This document shows positions 44,190 through 54,889 of a DNA stretch of 64,000 nt, piece by piece. Within the stretch, counting starts at the first letter, position 1. Each line of letters starts with the position of its first letter. The DNA comes from Durusdinium trenchii. Taxonomy: Eukaryota; Sar; Dinophyceae; Suessiales; Symbiodiniaceae. The stretch is from contig CAXAMN010021273.1 in assembly GCA_963970005.1 (NCBI GenBank), positions 381,215 through 445,214 on the forward strand. Reading direction: 5' to 3'. A model generated the notes under the pieces. That model saw nothing but the letters and a program-made list of their open reading frames with translations, was not told the origin of the DNA and did not search any database. A program made the position numbers and the translations under genes.

Positions 44190-45860
44190 GTGAAAGACCA
44201 TGTATTTATTGAAGTATATATCGATTATTATAAATACAGTATTAATATATTATATGATGAAACTAATGTTTTGAGTTGGTTTTACTTAAAAAAAATTGTT
44301 TTGCCAGATGGATTTGAGGAATGGAGAGGATACCTTGAACGAACAGTCGATATTTAGAGTGGAGGAGGACACTGAAGCCTCTACCTTGCTCCCACCTGAA
44401 AAGGCCTCTTTGCAAACGTGCCATGATTCATGCCGTGATTGGCAGAGATCAGGTTATGGGTTCGCGTGTCCATGCAACAAAATATGACCCAGAATCAGTG
44501 ACATCTAGGGGACAAGCAGACAGTGGAAAAGTGAGCGAAAAAAAGGACAATGCTTTGAGATGTTTAAGACCTGACTCCTGACTCGCTGATGTGTTTTCAC
44601 TCACAAGTCTGGACGAAAAAAGTAACCTGACGGACAGAGCTCGGAGACAATTGGTGGAGCTCGGTGTGACGAGGAGCTCGGATTCCGACCGACCATCGGT
44701 GTTTGGGGGCTCATGCATCGGACACGGACAGTCCAGTTGAATGGGGACTGGTTGGGTCTGTCACCATCCATTGCCAGTACCCTGCGACTCATTAGCATGG
44801 AAGTGGAGTTCACCACCTGTTTGTAGAGGAGAATAGTTATTCAACGGGCCATGCCATCCACTTCCAGGTTAGCAAGTCGGAGGGCAACAGGTGGTAAACA
44901 CTGATGACGATTTGAGAGATGGAAAGGCCTGCAACTGAACCATCATCCACTGGGCCCACAAAATTTGCGATGATATACCCAATGATACCCATAATGGACG
45001 TCCCAATGGACTGTTGATGAAGGACACTTGGCCCATATGAAGAGATTTTACATCTTCCTTATAAGTGTTTGGTTTAATCAAGAGTCTACATGAACTTTAC
45101 ATCTGTAGCTTTTTGGTGGGGTTTCAGTCCTCTCCAAATGGAGACTCTGAGAGCTTGACGGAGACTTTGGGAGCCACTCAAGGACCTCTGCGGATGTGAT
45201 GGATGTTGGACTTCTGTTCACCCACCCAGTGGATCCAGGCAAGCCACGAACGAACGTTCGCTGGGAGTCCCAGTGGTTCCCAAGACTAAAGCCATCGACC
45301 TAAAAACACTGAGACTGGGATCTAGTGGGCTCCCTCAAAAGCTTCACGATGGCGACTGTGCCCCATGCCCGTTCCTACGCATGTGCCGCACCAGGGCTGA
45401 TTTTGTCGGCCAAGACTTACAGAGCTTACTATGATTTGCAGCCCCTGGCCAGATTGGTGGGGTTCCGAGACACATTCGCAACACAGGCAAGCGAGCGCAG
45501 TACAGACAGCTGAAGAAGCGGTTTCATCACAGAAAAGTAGAGAGTACCTTTGAGGTATCGGATTACAAAAGCCACGTAGAAGGCGCCAGCTGAGTTGTGT
45601 TTGGCGAACGAAGTGAGTAAGTAGGGGGTCTGGGGGGGGGTGGCGCGAGAACGTACCACGTAAACTCGAAATTAGGTGGGGGAGAGGGGTGCGCGGAAGT
45701 AAGGTTTTTGAGGTTGAATTTTTGTGACTGTTGAGGGGTGGTGATGCAAGAAATGCAACTTGCATCAATTTGCAGTTTTTGCATCATCTGAACGGTAAGG
45801 TGTAGTTTTACAGAGGCCGATGTGTTGTAGCTTCGTGCAGCTGTGAATGCACAACCTTCT
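44190..45860. other. No supported gene
   Basis: Frames are short on both strands. 44804-44868 is the second copy of the dispersed repeat at 12897-12955. Confidence 0.45.
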
Positions 45861-45866
45861 TACACA

Positions 45867-46212
45867 CCTATATAAGGTCAAAGCACTCATGAGTTTTCAA
45901 ATCCGTGGATTGCTGCACGTTTCTCAAGGTTATCGAGCGGCTGACGGAAAGGGAAATTGAAGTGCTACCTGGCAACTGAATTGTAGCGGTTGACGGAAAG
46001 GGAAATTGACGTGCTAGACCTGGCAACTGAATTGTAGCTACCCTGGGTCCGTATGAATGCTATTTTGCTATACCTCTTTAATACCTATAATATATAGTTC
46101 AAAGCACGAATGAGACTTCAAAGCTGTGGGTTGCTGCACGTTTCTAATGGTTATCGAGCGGTTGACGGAAAGGGACCTTGAAGTGCTATACCTGGTAACT
46201 GCCTTGTAGCTG
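45867..46212 (+). repeat. Tandem duplication with inner 49-bp repeats
   Basis: Two copies of a segment with CAAAGCAC, TTGCTGCACGTTTCT, GGTTATCGAGCGG and TGACGGAAAGGGA occupy about 45867-46030 and 46084-46212. In the first copy the GCGG-TGACGGAAAGGGAAATTGA part is itself doubled at 49 bp (45937 and 45986). Confidence 0.85.
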
Positions 46213-46291
46213 CCCGGGGTCCGCGCGCCCGCGCGCCTAAATCTAGGGCAGATCGGGAGCCAGCAAGGCGCGCACGCGCGCGGACCCAGGG
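46213..46291. repeat. GC-rich hairpin
   Basis: CCCGGGGTCCGCGCGCCCGC at the left pairs with GCGCACGCGCGCGGACCCAG at the right; arms of about 26 bp, loop of about 26 bp. It directly follows the tandem duplication, which uses the same GGGTCCG word at its ends. Confidence 0.85.
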
Positions 46292-46586
46292 TAGCGGACC
46301 CAGAGTAGCTACCGCTGCACTTTTACTATCTCTCCTCTCAACGTGCTCGTGGACAAAAAGCGCTGGCTTTCGTTTTGCAGCTTCTCAGTTTTGTGGGGTC
46401 ACACCAGGTTCAATGATCTTCGGAATGCTAGGAAATATAATAAGCATCTTTAATCGCGACCCATCTGGTGTGCTTGCGGTTTCAAAAAGACAACGTCAAC
46501 ATGCATCATCTGTCATCATTGATATCTCATGTTTATCTAATTTTGAATTTTTTGGAGTCCAAAACACCCAAACACCTGTCCGACCT

Positions 46587-46684
46587 ATCCCAGACACTCC
46601 ATGGGACTGCCATATATGCCAAAATAGACCCCTCAAACCATCCCAATGTAGGCACATATGGCAGTCCCATGGAGTGTTTGGGTA
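46587..46684. repeat. Hairpin element (34-bp arms)
   Basis: ACACTCCATGGGACTGCCAT pairs with ATGGCAGTCCCATGGAGTGT; total arms of about 34 bp with three or four mismatches, loop of 30 bp. Same architecture as the elements at 41.2, 43.4 and 48.5 kb but a different sequence. Confidence 0.9.
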
Positions 46685-46734
46685 TGGAGGTTTCTTTTCG
46701 CCGGAAAATCGGGTTTCGGAGCATCTCAGGTTCC

Positions 46735-46880
46735 AGCTGGTCACGGGGCAAATCCTCCGCGACTATTTGGCCCTGGCCCATGGACGTTGGGCGCCCTCGC
46801 TGCAGCAGGTCTCTGCCAGGCGAAGAAGACGCAGAGAAGTGGTGGTCGATCCACTGGATTTTTGTAGGTTCACCAGGGGT
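46735..46880 (+). CDS. Exon-like frame, unknown
   Basis: Within 46413-47060, LVTGQILRDYLALAHGRWAP then SLQQVSARRRRREVV is protein-like, and G-R-W-A-P-S-L recalls a PPR helix B. The surrounding part of the frame covers the hairpin element and is not coding-like. Confidence 0.35.
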
Positions 46881-47174
46881 TCAACAAAAGATCATGTAGA
46901 ACTCTTGATTTTTTCTTGCCCCCCCAGACATGGATTGCAAAATTTATTCAGTCTTGAGGGGTTTCATTATGAATCAAGAGTCTACATTACATACCCTAGA
47001 ATCATCGGTGATTACGTGGATGAGATGGCCCCAAAAGGAATACCATTTTCTGAATATTAAGTAGGTGGAGAACTCCACTTCCACGATGATTCGAGGGAGT
47101 GTAGGTGCAAGCACAACCAAAAAATTGTTGAAATACAATCAAACATTCCCGCATATCCGTGTTTTCTTGCATTC

Positions 47175-47627
47175 TTGCATCATCCTGTTGTTCCAATTAG
47201 TTATGCAACTGTTTTTTCCTTTAACTTTAAAAGACCCTCTATATACTCGTTTTCTCAGTCTGTGCTCGTCTTCAGCTGGCACATGCCGTCTTCTTCAACG
47301 GCTCACGGCTCGGCGGAGTTGTTTCTCGGCTCGCCGGACGGCACCGACCCTGGGAGGCTGAACTGTTTCGAGGACACCACCCGCGCCGGTGGTCAGGGGA
47401 GACCTTCCCGCACCCGGACCAAGTTCCGGCCTCAGCGGAGCATGCGGGAGCAGTCAGCGGTTGAGAGCGGAGAATTGGAAGGTGTCCATGCTAGCGGTGA
47501 GGAGGGTCATAGGCGCCGATTGACTCAAGCAACAAGCCATCTAGGATGTTCAAAGGCCTTTCTGGGTCAACCAGAACTATTGCATGCCTCATTTGGATGC
47601 TTCAAGAGTCGTTTCTGCAAGAAATAA
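47175..47627 (+). CDS. ORF of unknown function
   Basis: A 150-codon frame. The middle (GSAELFLGSPDGTDPGRLNC, then FEDTTRAGGQGRPSRTRTKF) is hydrophilic and could be coding; the ends are not convincing. No domain or signal recognised. Confidence 0.25.
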   Translation: MHHPVVPISYATVFSFNFKRPSIYSFSQSVLVFSWHMPSSSTAHGSAELFLGSPDGTDPGRLNCFEDTTRAGGQGRPSRTRTKFRPQRSMREQSAVESGELEGVHASGEEGHRRRLTQATSHLGCSKAFLGQPELLHASFGCFKSRFCKK

Positions 47628-48490
47628 ATTTCCCAAGGAATTGTTTTCCTTGCCGAAACATTTGCGACTTGGCTTATTGTTTCTTGTTTACTGTGTACCG
47701 CTCTTGCTGCTACCTTACTGGTATACATCTCTTTAATAGGGCCATGTAATTGCCCACATTACACTCTGATACACTTGTTTGTCAAAGGACCATGTATCTC
47801 TTCAATAGTTTCCATCTTATTGCGGTAAAAGAGGCGGACGTCTAAACTCCCTCTCCTTTCGAGTTACAGTTCTCTTCGCCCTTCACCACGCGTACCCGGA
47901 ACGAACCTCTATCCAGCTCGTCGGCGGCTCCTCGCCGGCGCCTTGGCCCGCCTTGGCTCGCCGGGATGGGATGGATGTTCCGAGGCTTCAGTCCTACCAT
48001 CACTTCCTCTCATCTTCCTTCAGCCTACTACTTGCACGCATTGACACAGGCTGGATCTCCGGATGTGGGTCCATCCATGACAGACTGTCGGTCACGTGGT
48101 TAGGACAGATCAGCTGGAAGTATCCATAGATCATACGAAGAGAGGAAGCATATATGGGGCGGATATGGGCGGATTCTATATAATTACTGTAATACATACT
48201 ATGTAAATACCAATACAGACACACATGAGATACTTTTTGAATTACATTGTTTTTTGTTAATCCACATAACCAAGCCCAGTTCGGGAGAGGTCAACTCCCC
48301 GGTGCTTCCATGCCTCGGTGCTTCCATGCCTCGGTGCAATACGGCGAACGATTCCGTTTGGGGAAGATAGGTAGAGGTGTGTCTGGTGTGTTTGGTGCAG
48401 GGCGGCGGCATCAGATTCGTTGCTTGGCGAATCCGGGTTCGGAGGATCAGGGTGGAGGAAGAGCATGAGACAAAGCAGGTATACCCCCAA

Positions 48491-48548
48491 TGGATCCACA
48501 TACCTTCTGAGAAGATGATAATACCTTCTGAGAAGGTTTGTGGATCCA
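48491..48548. repeat. Hairpin element with internal palindromes
   Basis: TGGATCCACATACCTTCTGA pairs with CTGAGAAGGTTTGTGGATCC; 24-bp arms with two mismatches, and only 10 bp of loop. The palindromic word ACCTTCTGAGAAGG occurs twice within it and again at 51531-51544 in the dispersed repeat. Confidence 0.88.
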
Positions 48549-49092
48549 CAAGGTACCATTTAATCCCAATTCTTCCTAAATACTCGCACGCACCGAGAAA
48601 TGCTCCTGAAACAACGCAAAAAGCACGCGTGTGGTCTCTACAAAGCAAAGTGGTCTCTTTTGGTCTTCTTGGTTTGCTTGGTCTCTTCCACCCATGAGCA
48701 GCTGCGACCCCTTTCTGCATACCAGTGCCCTTCCAAAAACATGGTCTCGTCTATGTGGTAGTTAGAATGTGGTCGAATGTTGTTGACCCAGCCGAAAGCA
48801 AAGACTATCACCGGTTCTGGGGTGTCAAGTGTACTCGCTTCCCATCAGACAACTGATCATCCCCAGCATGTTCACGGCCGCCACGGCGTTTTCTCGGGTA
48901 GATGTCCATCACATCACAGTTTCTCGATGGTTCGCATACAGAGGTTGAAGGACCCTATAGCCTATCCCGTAGGTACCCCACTACTTGGAAATCCAGCCAA
49001 ATCTGTGCCAATCTGGCGGGGACGGCGACCGTATCCTGACTCCATGGTTCTCCCATGAGGAGAGCTGTCACCGATTTGAACAACTTCCTCAA

Positions 49093-49186
49093 GGGTGGTA
49101 GTCCTCCGTGAAAGGGTGATAGTCCTCCGTGACAGGGTGGTAGTCCTCCGTGACAGGGTGGTAGTCGATGGTAGTCCTCCTTGACT
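49093..49186. repeat. 21-bp tandem repeat (GGTGGTAGTCCTCCGTGACAG)
   Basis: Four to five copies, the last ones rearranged. The minus strand stays open through them, giving a seven-residue Thr/Leu/Arg repeat, which explains the frame 48962-49195. Confidence 0.9.
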
Positions 49187-51329
49187 TGTTTTCATGTTTT
49201 CTGAAAGGACGTGATGGACGTTATATGCTTAGGATCACGGTATGACCTGCCAAAGAAGCATCGATGCCGATATGTGCAGAAAAACCGTCCGCGCTAAGAA
49301 AGGGCCTGAAGATGGCAGTTTTGTGCCTATGGCATCATCACCACATCTACAGAAAGGGTGTCTTTGGAATCCACTTCAGAGGGAACATAGGGATGTATGT
49401 CACTCACCCTGACTGTGGGGGTACTCAATGTTGCGCTCAGATCCGCACTACTCACTCCTTCCCCTCTCCAAACGGTTATGGCATCAGGTGGTATCTCACG
49501 ATCTCTCGCGGAATGCATGCAGTTGACCAAAACCATGTTATAAATTCACTAAATTGTTATTCAAAAATGGCCAGATTGTCCCATTCCCTCAAGCCAAGGG
49601 GGGACATGCACGACCTCTGGCGGATTCTGCGGAGCCGAGGAAGCCATTTCGCCTTTCTGGGCCATCCCACGGTGAGCGACAGCCGCTACTCGAGTGTGGC
49701 CACCTTCGGGTCGGATCTCCAGCTTTGTCCACGGCGCCTGGGGCCGAGTTGAGCCGGTTACGGTGTAGGGCAGGGGAGCAGAGGTTCAGAGGTAGCCAGT
49801 GGTATGAGTGCAACCACGCAACTGGCGCAGTGAAACATGGACCCTTCACAAGGACCAGAAGACTTGTGGCTCCCCCTTGACCAACTGCTTGTGAATTCTC
49901 AAGCCTGACCGAAATGGATGACCATAGGAACGGATGGAAAAGGTATAGAACCAACCTGCTTGGTTACTGCAACCTTTTCGTGTTGAAACAAGCCAGCGTC
50001 CCTATATATAAAACTCCTACGAGTAGGGACTTCTCCAACATAAACATCAACAGCTGGATGCTTCGTCGGCTGAGGAATTTTATCCATCGATATCATCTTG
50101 CCTTCAAGGACTCACTACAGGCTAGAACGGAAGTTTGTCTTTTCGAGAAAAGGGCAGGAAGTTGGGGAGGGAAGTGTGAAGATGCTTCCCTCTGGAGGGA
50201 ACGGTCTCAGCGACAGGGACCGCTTCGGATGATGGGCAGGGACCGCTTCGTTCCTACAACAGCGTGGCACTGAAGGACCGTGGGGTTTTGCACACAAAAC
50301 ATATATGACCGCTGCGACTTGCTCACTTGCTTCCTGGAGGAATCCTCCTCTTGGGAGCTGAGTCCTCATGTCCCGATAGAACCTCATCCACTATATAGGA
50401 AAACCGGATCGAGTTAGAGGTGCAATGAAATGGTGGCTTCAGCCACTTCCTGGGCCACCTCAGAGTCGTGTTTTGAAGCCTAAGCATACCTTGCACCTAA
50501 GCACTGCAAGGCCTCCAACACTAAATGGCTTTGAAGCCGCTGGCCTCCGCCCGGTGGCCTCCGGTGCGCCAGGCCTCGCATCAAGTGATCATGCCGACCC
50601 CCAAAGATCTGAATGATTGCTTGCTGCTGTTTCCGGAGACGGAGACGTTACGGCGTCTTGGCAGCATGGTCCGGTCCAGGTTTGGAAATGAACGTGTTTG
50701 TCTTTCTGTTTTTCATAGGACTTGTGAAAATACATGACCCATCTCATAGACGTTTTCATAGATCGACTTTGTTCATAGGACTTTTTCAACAGACAATGCA
50801 AATGACGGTACGTGACCCATCCATGTAGGTGCATGTAGGTCAGGTCACTCGTCCAGTCCCATGGATTTCTTCGGAGGGTTTTTTCTGGACCCCCCATTGG
50901 TCTAAGACATCTTGGGGTGCCAGTGCCATCTACTCTGAAACCACCAGTGTTCGCCCTTTGCCCATGAAGCCGCTTTTAGCGCAGCCAAGCGCGCCCAAGA
51001 GCGCTCACGCTTTAGAGGCCTTGTTTTTTTCCCGAAAAAGGAGCGATTCAGATGCACGCCCTGACTGATGCACGTCCTGGCGGCCCTCCAAAAACCGAGC
51101 TCTGAGCCAGACCACCACAGCCCGAAAAGGATCAAATATGTTTCCGCTGATGTTGGTTGTTGTTGTTGTATTGACTTCATAATGATTCTGGGACACCAAG
51201 AGCAGACCTCCCTTCCTCACCCTTCGACCAAGGACATCAAAAAGGGGCTCACCTTGCCTTTTTTGGTTGTCGAAATGCCCTCATAACGTTTGAAATGAGG
51301 GGTCCAGCCTGGCTGCACCTGTTTGTTGG

Positions 51330-51476
51330 ATGATCCTCACCTCAGCCGAAGCACATGAAGCACTGAGGATTTGGCTGGCTGGTGAGGTGCAGCACTTCGA
51401 CCGCGTCGACGCCGTTCAAAAGTGCCGGTCCGAGTTCTGGGCACTTGGAATCGTCAAAGCGGTCCAGCTTTATTGA
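51330..51476 (+). CDS. Short ORF or exon, 48 residues, unknown
   Basis: ATG to TGA with good protein-like composition: MILTSAEAHEALRIWLAGEV then QHFDRVDAVQKCRSEFWALG and KAVQLY. Likely helical. No family recognised. Preceded by a pyrimidine-rich stretch, so it may equally be an exon. Confidence 0.35.
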   Translation: MILTSAEAHEALRIWLAGEVQHFDRVDAVQKCRSEFWALGIVKAVQLY

Positions 51477-51513
51477 CTTTAACGTCATCATGTTTGATTA
51501 ATCTATCTATAGT

Positions 51514-51575
51514 ATCCCTAGGGCTCCAAGTACCTTCTGAGAAGGTGCTTAGGGTGGGTTTAGAGGGTCCAAATG
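51514..51575 (+). repeat. Dispersed repeat copy (with 11.3 kb)
   Basis: ATCCCTAGGGCTCCAAGTAC then CTTCTGAGAAGGTGCTT and AGAGGGTCC. Direct match of 11312-11375. The CCTTCTGAGAAGG core is palindromic here, whereas the 11.3-kb copy has lost the symmetry. Confidence 0.75.
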
Positions 51576-51785
51576 ATTTAAAACTAAAAACGGATGGATC
51601 TCTCCGCCCCTTCCCGAACGATCCCCGCTTCGTTCACGGCCTTGCTGACTAGGCCTAGTTCGGTCGACGGTGGACATGGACAGGTCTGTGATGCAGTTGA
51701 TCTGTCTAGACAGTCTGACTTACTGAACACCGGTGAAGCTTCTGCTTCGCCTGACGTCGCGAAACCCATCCATCCCGAGAGCTTG

Positions 51786-51840
51786 CCAGGCTTCTCCCAT
51801 TCACGTCTTTCGTGCAATTCCCAGGCTTCTCCCATTCACG
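51786..51840 (+). repeat. 20-bp direct repeat, two copies
   Basis: CCAGGCTTCTCCCATTCACG at 51786-51805 and 51821-51840, perfectly identical, period 35 bp. No further copies. Confidence 0.9.
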
Positions 51841-52059
51841 AAAACCTCCTATCGCTTGGAGTGGACGCCGACCGAGGCTGAGGTCGTCGGTCCGTGGCTC
51901 AAGAGAGCCAAACTTTCTGTATGACCTGGACGTTGTGGATGCAGTTCGAATCGGCCAAGTGCTTTTCCAACTGGTTTGCAAATCTACAAAAGTAACGGCG
52001 TGTTCGGTATCACGTGGAGAGACCATGGTGAAACTCTTTTTTTTAAATGGATAGGATCA

Positions 52060-52400
52060 CTGGATCACATTGATCTAAATTATGCAGTACATATTGTATA
52101 TTATATGTATACAGTGTATATAATTTATAGGTTGCATATACTGTATATATGTATAATTACAATGTATATGACGTACAATCAAACTATATACTTGTAAAAA
52201 AGACACATGTATATATCATGTATATCATATATGCATTGTATACAACACATAATGCATGCATCTAATGTATATAGTGTATACAATGAGTTATACAATGATA
52301 TCATGTATGCAACATATACAAAGTCTAAAATGCACACAATGTATACACTTTGTGCAAATCATGTAATAGTTTAATAGACATTATATATTGTATTTAAGCT
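52060..52400. other. AT-rich tract upstream of the GST gene
   Basis: About 340 bp dominated by TATA, GTATA and TGTATA words without a fixed period. It separates the glutathione S-transferase gene from the repeat-rich DNA to its left. No dependable promoter motif can be named; dinoflagellate promoters generally lack TATA boxes, so the AT content is not evidence of one. Confidence 0.7.
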
Positions 52401-52586
52401 TATGTATTCTGAGATACACAAGAAACCGAGACCATCTCGTCTTCGCATCATATCTACCCGCACGCATGTTGTTGATTTGGTTTCAGCTCTCTTCATTCTC
52501 TTCAATGAGAGCTGAGACATAACACTTCGCTGGTGCAACATGCGGGGTTCATCAGAAATACCGCGGTGGCTTTCCCTGATGTGATG

Positions 52587-52607
52587 GCGGTGGATTTTTG
52601 CCTCAAG
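52587..52607 (+). promoter_or_regulatory. Possible degenerate spliced-leader relic
   Basis: The 21 bases here end in ATTTTTGCCTCAAG. Aligned without gaps to the conserved dinoflagellate spliced leader (3' half ATTTTGGCTCAAG), 14 of 21 positions agree, and 11 of the last 12. It lies 62-160 bp before the candidate start codons of the intron-less GST gene, where a leader captured by reverse transcription of an mRNA would lie. The match is imperfect and could be chance. Confidence 0.3.
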
Positions 52608-52669
52608 AGTCATTGCCCGTTCATTTGAGCGACAGCTGAAGAGTCAAGGGTGACAATTCAGAAAGGGCA

Positions 52670-53491
52670 ATGATGGGGGCACCCCAAACTTCATCGTTGG
52701 AAACATGTGTTCTTCAAACCATCATGGCCTCATCTGCGGTCGCACCCATGGAGCTTGGCTATTGGAAGATCAGAGGCTTGGGTGCTGTCTTCCGCATGAT
52801 CCTGGAATACAAAGAGGCCAAATATGTGGAAAAACAATACTACAAGGAGGATTGGTTCCAGGGTCGCAAGCCAGAAATTTTGGCCATGAACCCCTTGGCC
52901 AACTTGCCGCACCTAGTGGATGGGGATAATTGCATTTGCCAAACAAACGCCATCCTGAACTATTTGGGTAACAAGTATGGCATGAACGGCACTACCGATG
53001 CGCAGAAGATCAGAACCCAAGAGTTGCTCTGTGAAATCTATGACGTCCGCATGAACCTCATTCACATGTTCTACCACTCCTACCGCGAGGTTCGGAGCAA
53101 GGAGGAGTTCTACGCTAAAGCACTGGCCGCGGTGGGTGGGACTACCTTTGCGAAGTTCGAACATGTTTTGGGATTCAAGGACAACCTGAGTGGTGGCAAG
53201 TGGTTTGTGCTGGCTGATGGTCCTGGTGTGGCAGATTTCCACATTTGGGAACAGCTGGATCACCACCGGATCCTCTCGAAGGGCATTGGTGGGCCCGACA
53301 TCTTCGCTGAAATCCCCAGGTGTAAGGCTTTCTATGAGGCCTTCAAGGCACTGCCCAGCCTGCAGAAATACTTCGCCAGTGAGGCATACACTTCTTTCAA
53401 TATTAATGGCCCCGGCTGGGCACTATGGGAAGAGGGCTCTGGCAGCTGGAATGAAGAAATCCAAGCTCTACTTGATCTGAGACCAAAGTAG
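52670..53491 (+). CDS. Glutathione S-transferase, mu-like
   Basis: Intact single-exon ORF of 273 codons. The class-mu hallmark GYWKIRGL starts at residue 30, with the catalytic Tyr at 31. NLPHLVDG (78-85) holds the cis-proline of the glutathione site and QTNAILNYL (91-99) the G-site Gln/Ser-Asn motif. The all-helical C-terminal domain follows, with GVADFHIWEQLDHHRI. The enzyme joins glutathione to electrophiles in the cytosol (family knowledge). The conserved protein begins at the ATG at 52748; ATGs at 52670 and 52724 add 26 or 8 residues. 52724 has the best context (ATCATGG). Absence of introns, unlike the intron-rich exon debris around it, suggests a retroposed copy; codons are undamaged, so it is probably functional. 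Stop TAG 53489-53491. Confidence 0.93.
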   Translation: MMGAPQTSSLETCVLQTIMASSAVAPMELGYWKIRGLGAVFRMILEYKEAKYVEKQYYKEDWFQGRKPEILAMNPLANLPHLVDGDNCICQTNAILNYLGNKYGMNGTTDAQKIRTQELLCEIYDVRMNLIHMFYHSYREVRSKEEFYAKALAAVGGTTFAKFEHVLGFKDNLSGGKWFVLADGPGVADFHIWEQLDHHRILSKGIGGPDIFAEIPRCKAFYEAFKALPSLQKYFASEAYTSFNINGPGWALWEEGSGSWNEEIQALLDLRPK

Positions 53492-53499
53492 ATATGGTA

Positions 53500-54660
53500 C
53501 CATCATGGTATCAAGGGCTTTGGAGCCTGAGGCAGTTTTGGTGCTTGGGAGCTAAGTAAGCTCCTCGGTTCAGGATTCAGCCGCCTGCTAGCGGCACTGC
53601 CGAGGACACAGGTTTCCACAGGCAGCCCTCACTTGTGCGATCTTGTGCTATAAAGACCTTCGCAGCCTTTGCAGCCCTGAGGATTTTCTATATGCATTTA
53701 TCCATGACCCAACATTCATTCCTAATCTTGCCCAGGTAGTGGATGTATCCTGTTAGCGTTTGGGTTCATCAAGGACGAGCGTCACGTCTTCGTCTCACCC
53801 GCAGAATAACACAGCAAACAATATCACTGCATATCAATTGACATACTCTCTCTACATTGATACAAAGACGCAAGACGCTCGGCTCGGTGGTCTCTTTTCG
53901 CCGTTTTCTGCGGACTCCTCGGCCCCATGGGAGATGCCCCGACGCGACGGGCGACGAACGTCTTCGGGTGGCTGGGCGCGCGGGTCACGGTGGGAAGGTG
54001 GGTTGGGGCGAGGACAGGGCGGTGGTCTCCCATCGTGCTGGTGTGTGATTTGGAGACAGTCATGGATGTATGAATTTCAGGTGACTTTCGAAGGCCTCAT
54101 GCAATCTTGGTACCTTGGAAGCAGCATCAATTTTTCAAAGTGAATTATACTTGGTCCGTTGAGTGGACGGTGAAGGAGAGTGGATGATGCTGCTTCATCA
54201 TCATCTCGTTTTTCCGTCTAAATCATGCTTTTCCTGACTGGACGTTGAAGAACCCCCATCCCTGTTCAACTGTTGTCCATGTTCGCCTATACAAATGTTC
54301 AAGAGCACCATGTGTGTGTGTCACTGTGCACATGTTTATTCCAACCCCCCAAGTGTACATGGTATCACTGGAACTTGCGACTTTAGGACTGTTCTTTCAT
54401 TCCATTTCAATGACACTGCAAAAAGAACCAAATCCGAACAGGGATGGCCCCCTATAAAGAACATGAACTGCTCTTGCCAACCCCAGACTCCTTCTGAAAC
54501 TTTCCACTTGCCACCCTTTTACATACACTCCCCCAAAATAACATATTCCTGGCAGCACTGGGACCCTGGCAGCACTGGGGACCCCAACGAACAGCGACTC
54601 CAAACCTTCTCCAGCGACTCCTGGGCGCTGGTCTGGACACCGAATCGCCTGGCAGCACCA
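53500..54660. other. No supported gene
   Basis: 3' flank of the GST gene followed by DNA with overlapping frames on both strands. A CCTGGCAGCACTGGG direct repeat lies near 54550-54580. Confidence 0.45.
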
Positions 54661-54664
54661 AGGC

Positions 54665-54889
54665 CTGCATGATCTCACTCGTCAGGTCAAGTCCTTAGCA
54701 GCGAAGAACTGGGCCAGTGCCTGGGCGCTGCTGCAAGAGGCCGCGGGGCCTGGGCGGCCGCGGGGCCTGGACGTTGTTCATATGTGTTTCATCGAAATGG
54801 CCACATGTCGCGACAAGGCTTTTCTTCCGGTGGGCTTTTGGGTATACATGATGATACATGACCAATTGGCAGCTGGACTACTTCGGTGA
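54665..54889 (+). CDS. PPR-like exon ending in stop
   Basis: After CCAAG|G the frame reads LHDLTRQVKSLAAKNWASAW, then ALLQEAAGPGRPRGLDVVHM, to TGA at 54887-54889. N-W-A-S-A-W-A-L-L-Q-E-A and R-G-L-D-V-V are a PPR helix B and the start of the next repeat. It has no ATG upstream in frame, so it was not visible as a start-to-stop ORF. Confidence 0.6.
   Translation: MHDLTRQVKSLAAKNWASAWALLQEAAGPGRPRGLDVVHMCFIEMATCRDKAFLPVGFWVYMMIHDQLAAGLLR

Larger units (their letters stand above)
47630..51320. other. Mostly noncoding, repeat-bearing
   Basis: Frames at 48199-48720 (minus), 49264-49752, 49914-50273 and 50525-50737 have no motif. The stretch holds the hairpin at 48.49 kb and the 21-bp repeats at 49.09 kb, described separately. 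Confidence 0.4.

Noticed and set aside
48962..49195. Minus ORF with TTTLSRR heptapeptide repeats
   Set aside because: Translation of the 21-bp tandem repeat.
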